Source of the DNA: Planctomycetota bacterium | GTDB lineage: Bacteria; Planctomycetota; PLA2 | Assembly: GCA_023150495.1 (NCBI GenBank) | Contig: JAKLKT010000145.1 | Location: 1,346 to 8,508 of the forward strand | Direction of reading: 5' to 3' | DNA length: 7,163 bases | Shown here: positions 6,801-7,163 of the stretch, in pieces | How positions within the stretch are numbered: the stretch's first letter is position 1 | Layout: each line of letters starts with the position of its first letter | Notes under the pieces: generated by a model | Database searches by the model: none | The model's input: the letters and a program-made list of their open reading frames with translations, nothing else | What the model was told of the DNA's origin: nothing | Position numbers and translations under genes: made by a program

Positions 6801-7163
6801 GGCGGGCGACGCGGGCGCGCCGGCACCCGAGTCCTCGATGGCGGACGAGCGGGTCAGGGAGACGCGCGGCCCCGAAATGGACAAGGATGCCGAGTGGGCG
6901 AAGAAGGCCCCCGGGGACGCGAAGGAGGAGGAGAAGAACCTCGCCGAAGAGCTCGAGGACCACAGCGAAACCGCGAGCGACGACGCGCCCGCGACCCCGG
7001 CGGAGAGGCCGGCGGGCGGCGAGGCCGGGAATGACACCGTGGGCGGCGGAGGCGGCGGGGCGGGAGGCCAGGGAGCGACGCGCCGCTTCGTCGCGCACGG
7101 CGGCGGCGGGAGGGGCCAGACGAAGGAGCCGGGCCGACCGACGGAGGGCAAGCGCGCGCGGCC
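3832..7163 (+). CDS. Giant secreted beta-module protein, paralogue of protein A (protein B, 3' end missing)
   Basis: The frame opens at the ATG overlapping the stop of gene A (ATGA) and has no stop through the window end: 1110 complete codons plus two bases. Residues 1-15 form a signal peptide (MRNPWLFLLAGLAAAG). A short motif at ~27-60 (KVWIHAP ... ITIEEYRKLLDLA) parallels the one in protein A. The ectodomain has two bipartite units (about 238-470 and 572-815) and ends with RNNDQPFLRMTLPEGS (758-773) and KDASF (804-808). A segment near 840-865 (LPDGYSVTGFDGDLVPL) still aligns with A (YYPKAWRATGFEGNVAPA). B then diverges: an Ala/Gln-rich helical stretch at ~900-980, a charged segment at ~1005-1045, and a disordered tail with a six-Gly run (1071-1076) and a four-Gly run (1090-1093). 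No membrane helix is seen before the edge; one may lie beyond. Function unknown; a partner of A is the simplest inference. Third-position G/C stays high throughout, including the tail. Confidence 0.92.
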   Translation, partial: MRNPWLFLLAGLAAAGDSPPEPPPFDEPKVWIHAPAEDLLPLKGAGFMITIEEYRKLLDLARSNDLAAREKPPVAGRLVRGACEARIDGDVLRIAAKYTAVVQGEGTVEIPFRVEGAALDAMPLLRGDALVFDAPGTHEVEASVSVKLAREGDLLRGSFRLPPAAGHMVALDLPPDVEGEVGPIVRAFRSGEAGGRVVGYPDGTGLFQVWMKPRSPARRLDALLGASFETVAEIGEARTGLRTSLQISILRAPVDGVDLLLAPGQTVQALDGKGVKTWRLVRGAGEDVIEVRFTEPLQETVTLALETDLPRDRVETAEIPVVRVRGAVRYRGTVGVVTRPEVRVEGFAVSGVRRLEGAQALAHYEVWSEQARIAATLKRVEARAEATTRALLAFREGGKSLQAYFGIEIAGDPLFRLEPALPRGWLLRRVVLDGRDAPYTYEPDGRLVLEFPEGLKPGRHALFVTMDTDEVDWVPNAGAVGFDLAGVRAGLPFEKGLLVVASDPAFRVNLGAVQGLTEVGMAEAGRAFGGATERMLFAWRFEQPGYSARFALERHEPQIAATVVTHLLPSERLLATGATVLLDIKRTGVREIRVALPKGTGPLVDFRGMGIKEKRAPAADEGPETWTIVFQRRIRGEYRLDLSFDRKFDTDAWTAVAPEIAVPDAQERGFLVIHSSGTTEIAVKREGLREADVGELPEQPERPPLEVLAYAQHPFRVEISSRRHDPEPVVQAYAESAEIYGVVSPDGRVRCRAEYRVRNNDQPFLRMTLPEGSELLGALAAGEPLKPLREGGALKLPLPRSRDKDASFVVAVVYEMRAERLGTAGELTIDRPSLDIDVLRTAFNLHLPDGYSVTGFDGDLVPLTTREREGVLGAFASTLDRAVTRGAAGAPADAGARAGEIDIDALRRAAEQAQAQGADAQAVLAFKTTIDTLQQGLVIDEEINRRGGDLWRLSGQRQENRVLYAEALKQAQDLGVQINFLQFHPTPMLPAGDAGAPAPESSMADERVRETRGPEMDKDAEWAKKAPGDAKEEEKNLAEELEDHSETASDDAPATPAERPAGGEAGNDTVGGGGGGAGGQGATRRFVAHGGGGRGQTKEPGRPTEGKRAR
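4543..5241 (+). repeat. Protein B, internal unit I (residues ~238-470)
   Basis: A beta-module (GLRTSLQISILRAP ... LAPGQTVQALDGKGVKTW) is followed by a hinge (IPVVRVRG ... RGTVGVV) and a second beta-module ending LEFPEGLKPGRHALFVTM. It is collinear with residues ~242-487 of protein A. It is the more diverged of the four copies and lacks the NND/LPE signature of unit II. Confidence 0.55.
5545..6276 (+). repeat. Protein B, internal unit II (residues ~572-815)
   Basis: A beta-module (TGVREIRVALPKG ... GMGIKEKR ... YRLDLSFDRKF) is followed by a hinge (PEIAVPDAQERGFLVI ... DVGELPEQ) and a final beta-module with HPFRVEISSRRHDPEP and the NND/FL/LPE signature. It is preceded by FAWRF (537-541), matching FAYRW (550-554) of protein A, so the two proteins are in register within about 13 residues here. 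Confidence 0.65.

Noticed and set aside
5359..7098. 579-codon minus-strand open frame
   Set aside because: Antisense shadow of protein B with the same biased composition. B is supported by collinearity with A.

Overview
GC-rich bacterial DNA (roughly 70% G+C by eye, nearly all codons ending in G or C). It holds two very large, tandem, same-strand genes for secreted or envelope-anchored proteins, a divergently transcribed small lipoprotein gene, and the last codons of another gene at the left edge. There are no RNA genes, mobile elements, CRISPR arrays or recognisable enzymes. The big proteins resemble, from memory, the giant uncharacterised 'NN..FL..LPE' periplasmic proteins common in Planctomycetota and some Acidobacteriota-like lineages. 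A Planctomycetota-like origin is therefore plausible but not proven, because no marker gene is present.

Layout. Positions 1-76: probable 3' end of a plus-strand gene. 86-583, minus strand: GTG-started lipoprotein of 165 residues. 584-697: divergent intergenic region with a G-quadruplex-type tract, an operator-like dyad, a possible leaderless -10 box for the lipoprotein gene and a small hairpin over the start region of the large gene. 698-3835, plus strand: protein A, 1045 residues, with a signal peptide, a ~945-residue beta-rich ectodomain and three C-terminal membrane helices. 3832-7163, plus strand, running off the right edge with no stop: protein B, at least 1110 residues, with a signal peptide, an ectodomain collinear with that of A, then a Gln/Ala-rich helical segment and a charged, Gly-rich disordered tail. 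B starts in an ATGA overlap with the stop of A, so the two are almost certainly co-transcribed and translationally coupled.

The main result is the relation between A and B. Read residue by residue, they are ancient paralogues aligning from near the N-terminus to about residue 920 of A. Each also contains an internal duplication of a roughly 235-260 residue unit, giving four copies in the window. Each unit is a beta-module, then a hinge-like segment (P-x-I/V ... RGFL-V ... LPE), then a second beta-module; in the second unit of each protein this ends in a NND-x-x-FL-x(3)-LPE signature. A is membrane-anchored at its C-terminus, while B continues into a long flexible linker. A plausible reading is a two-subunit cell-surface or periplasmic assembly of unknown function; this is inference. 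No catalytic motif was found in either protein.
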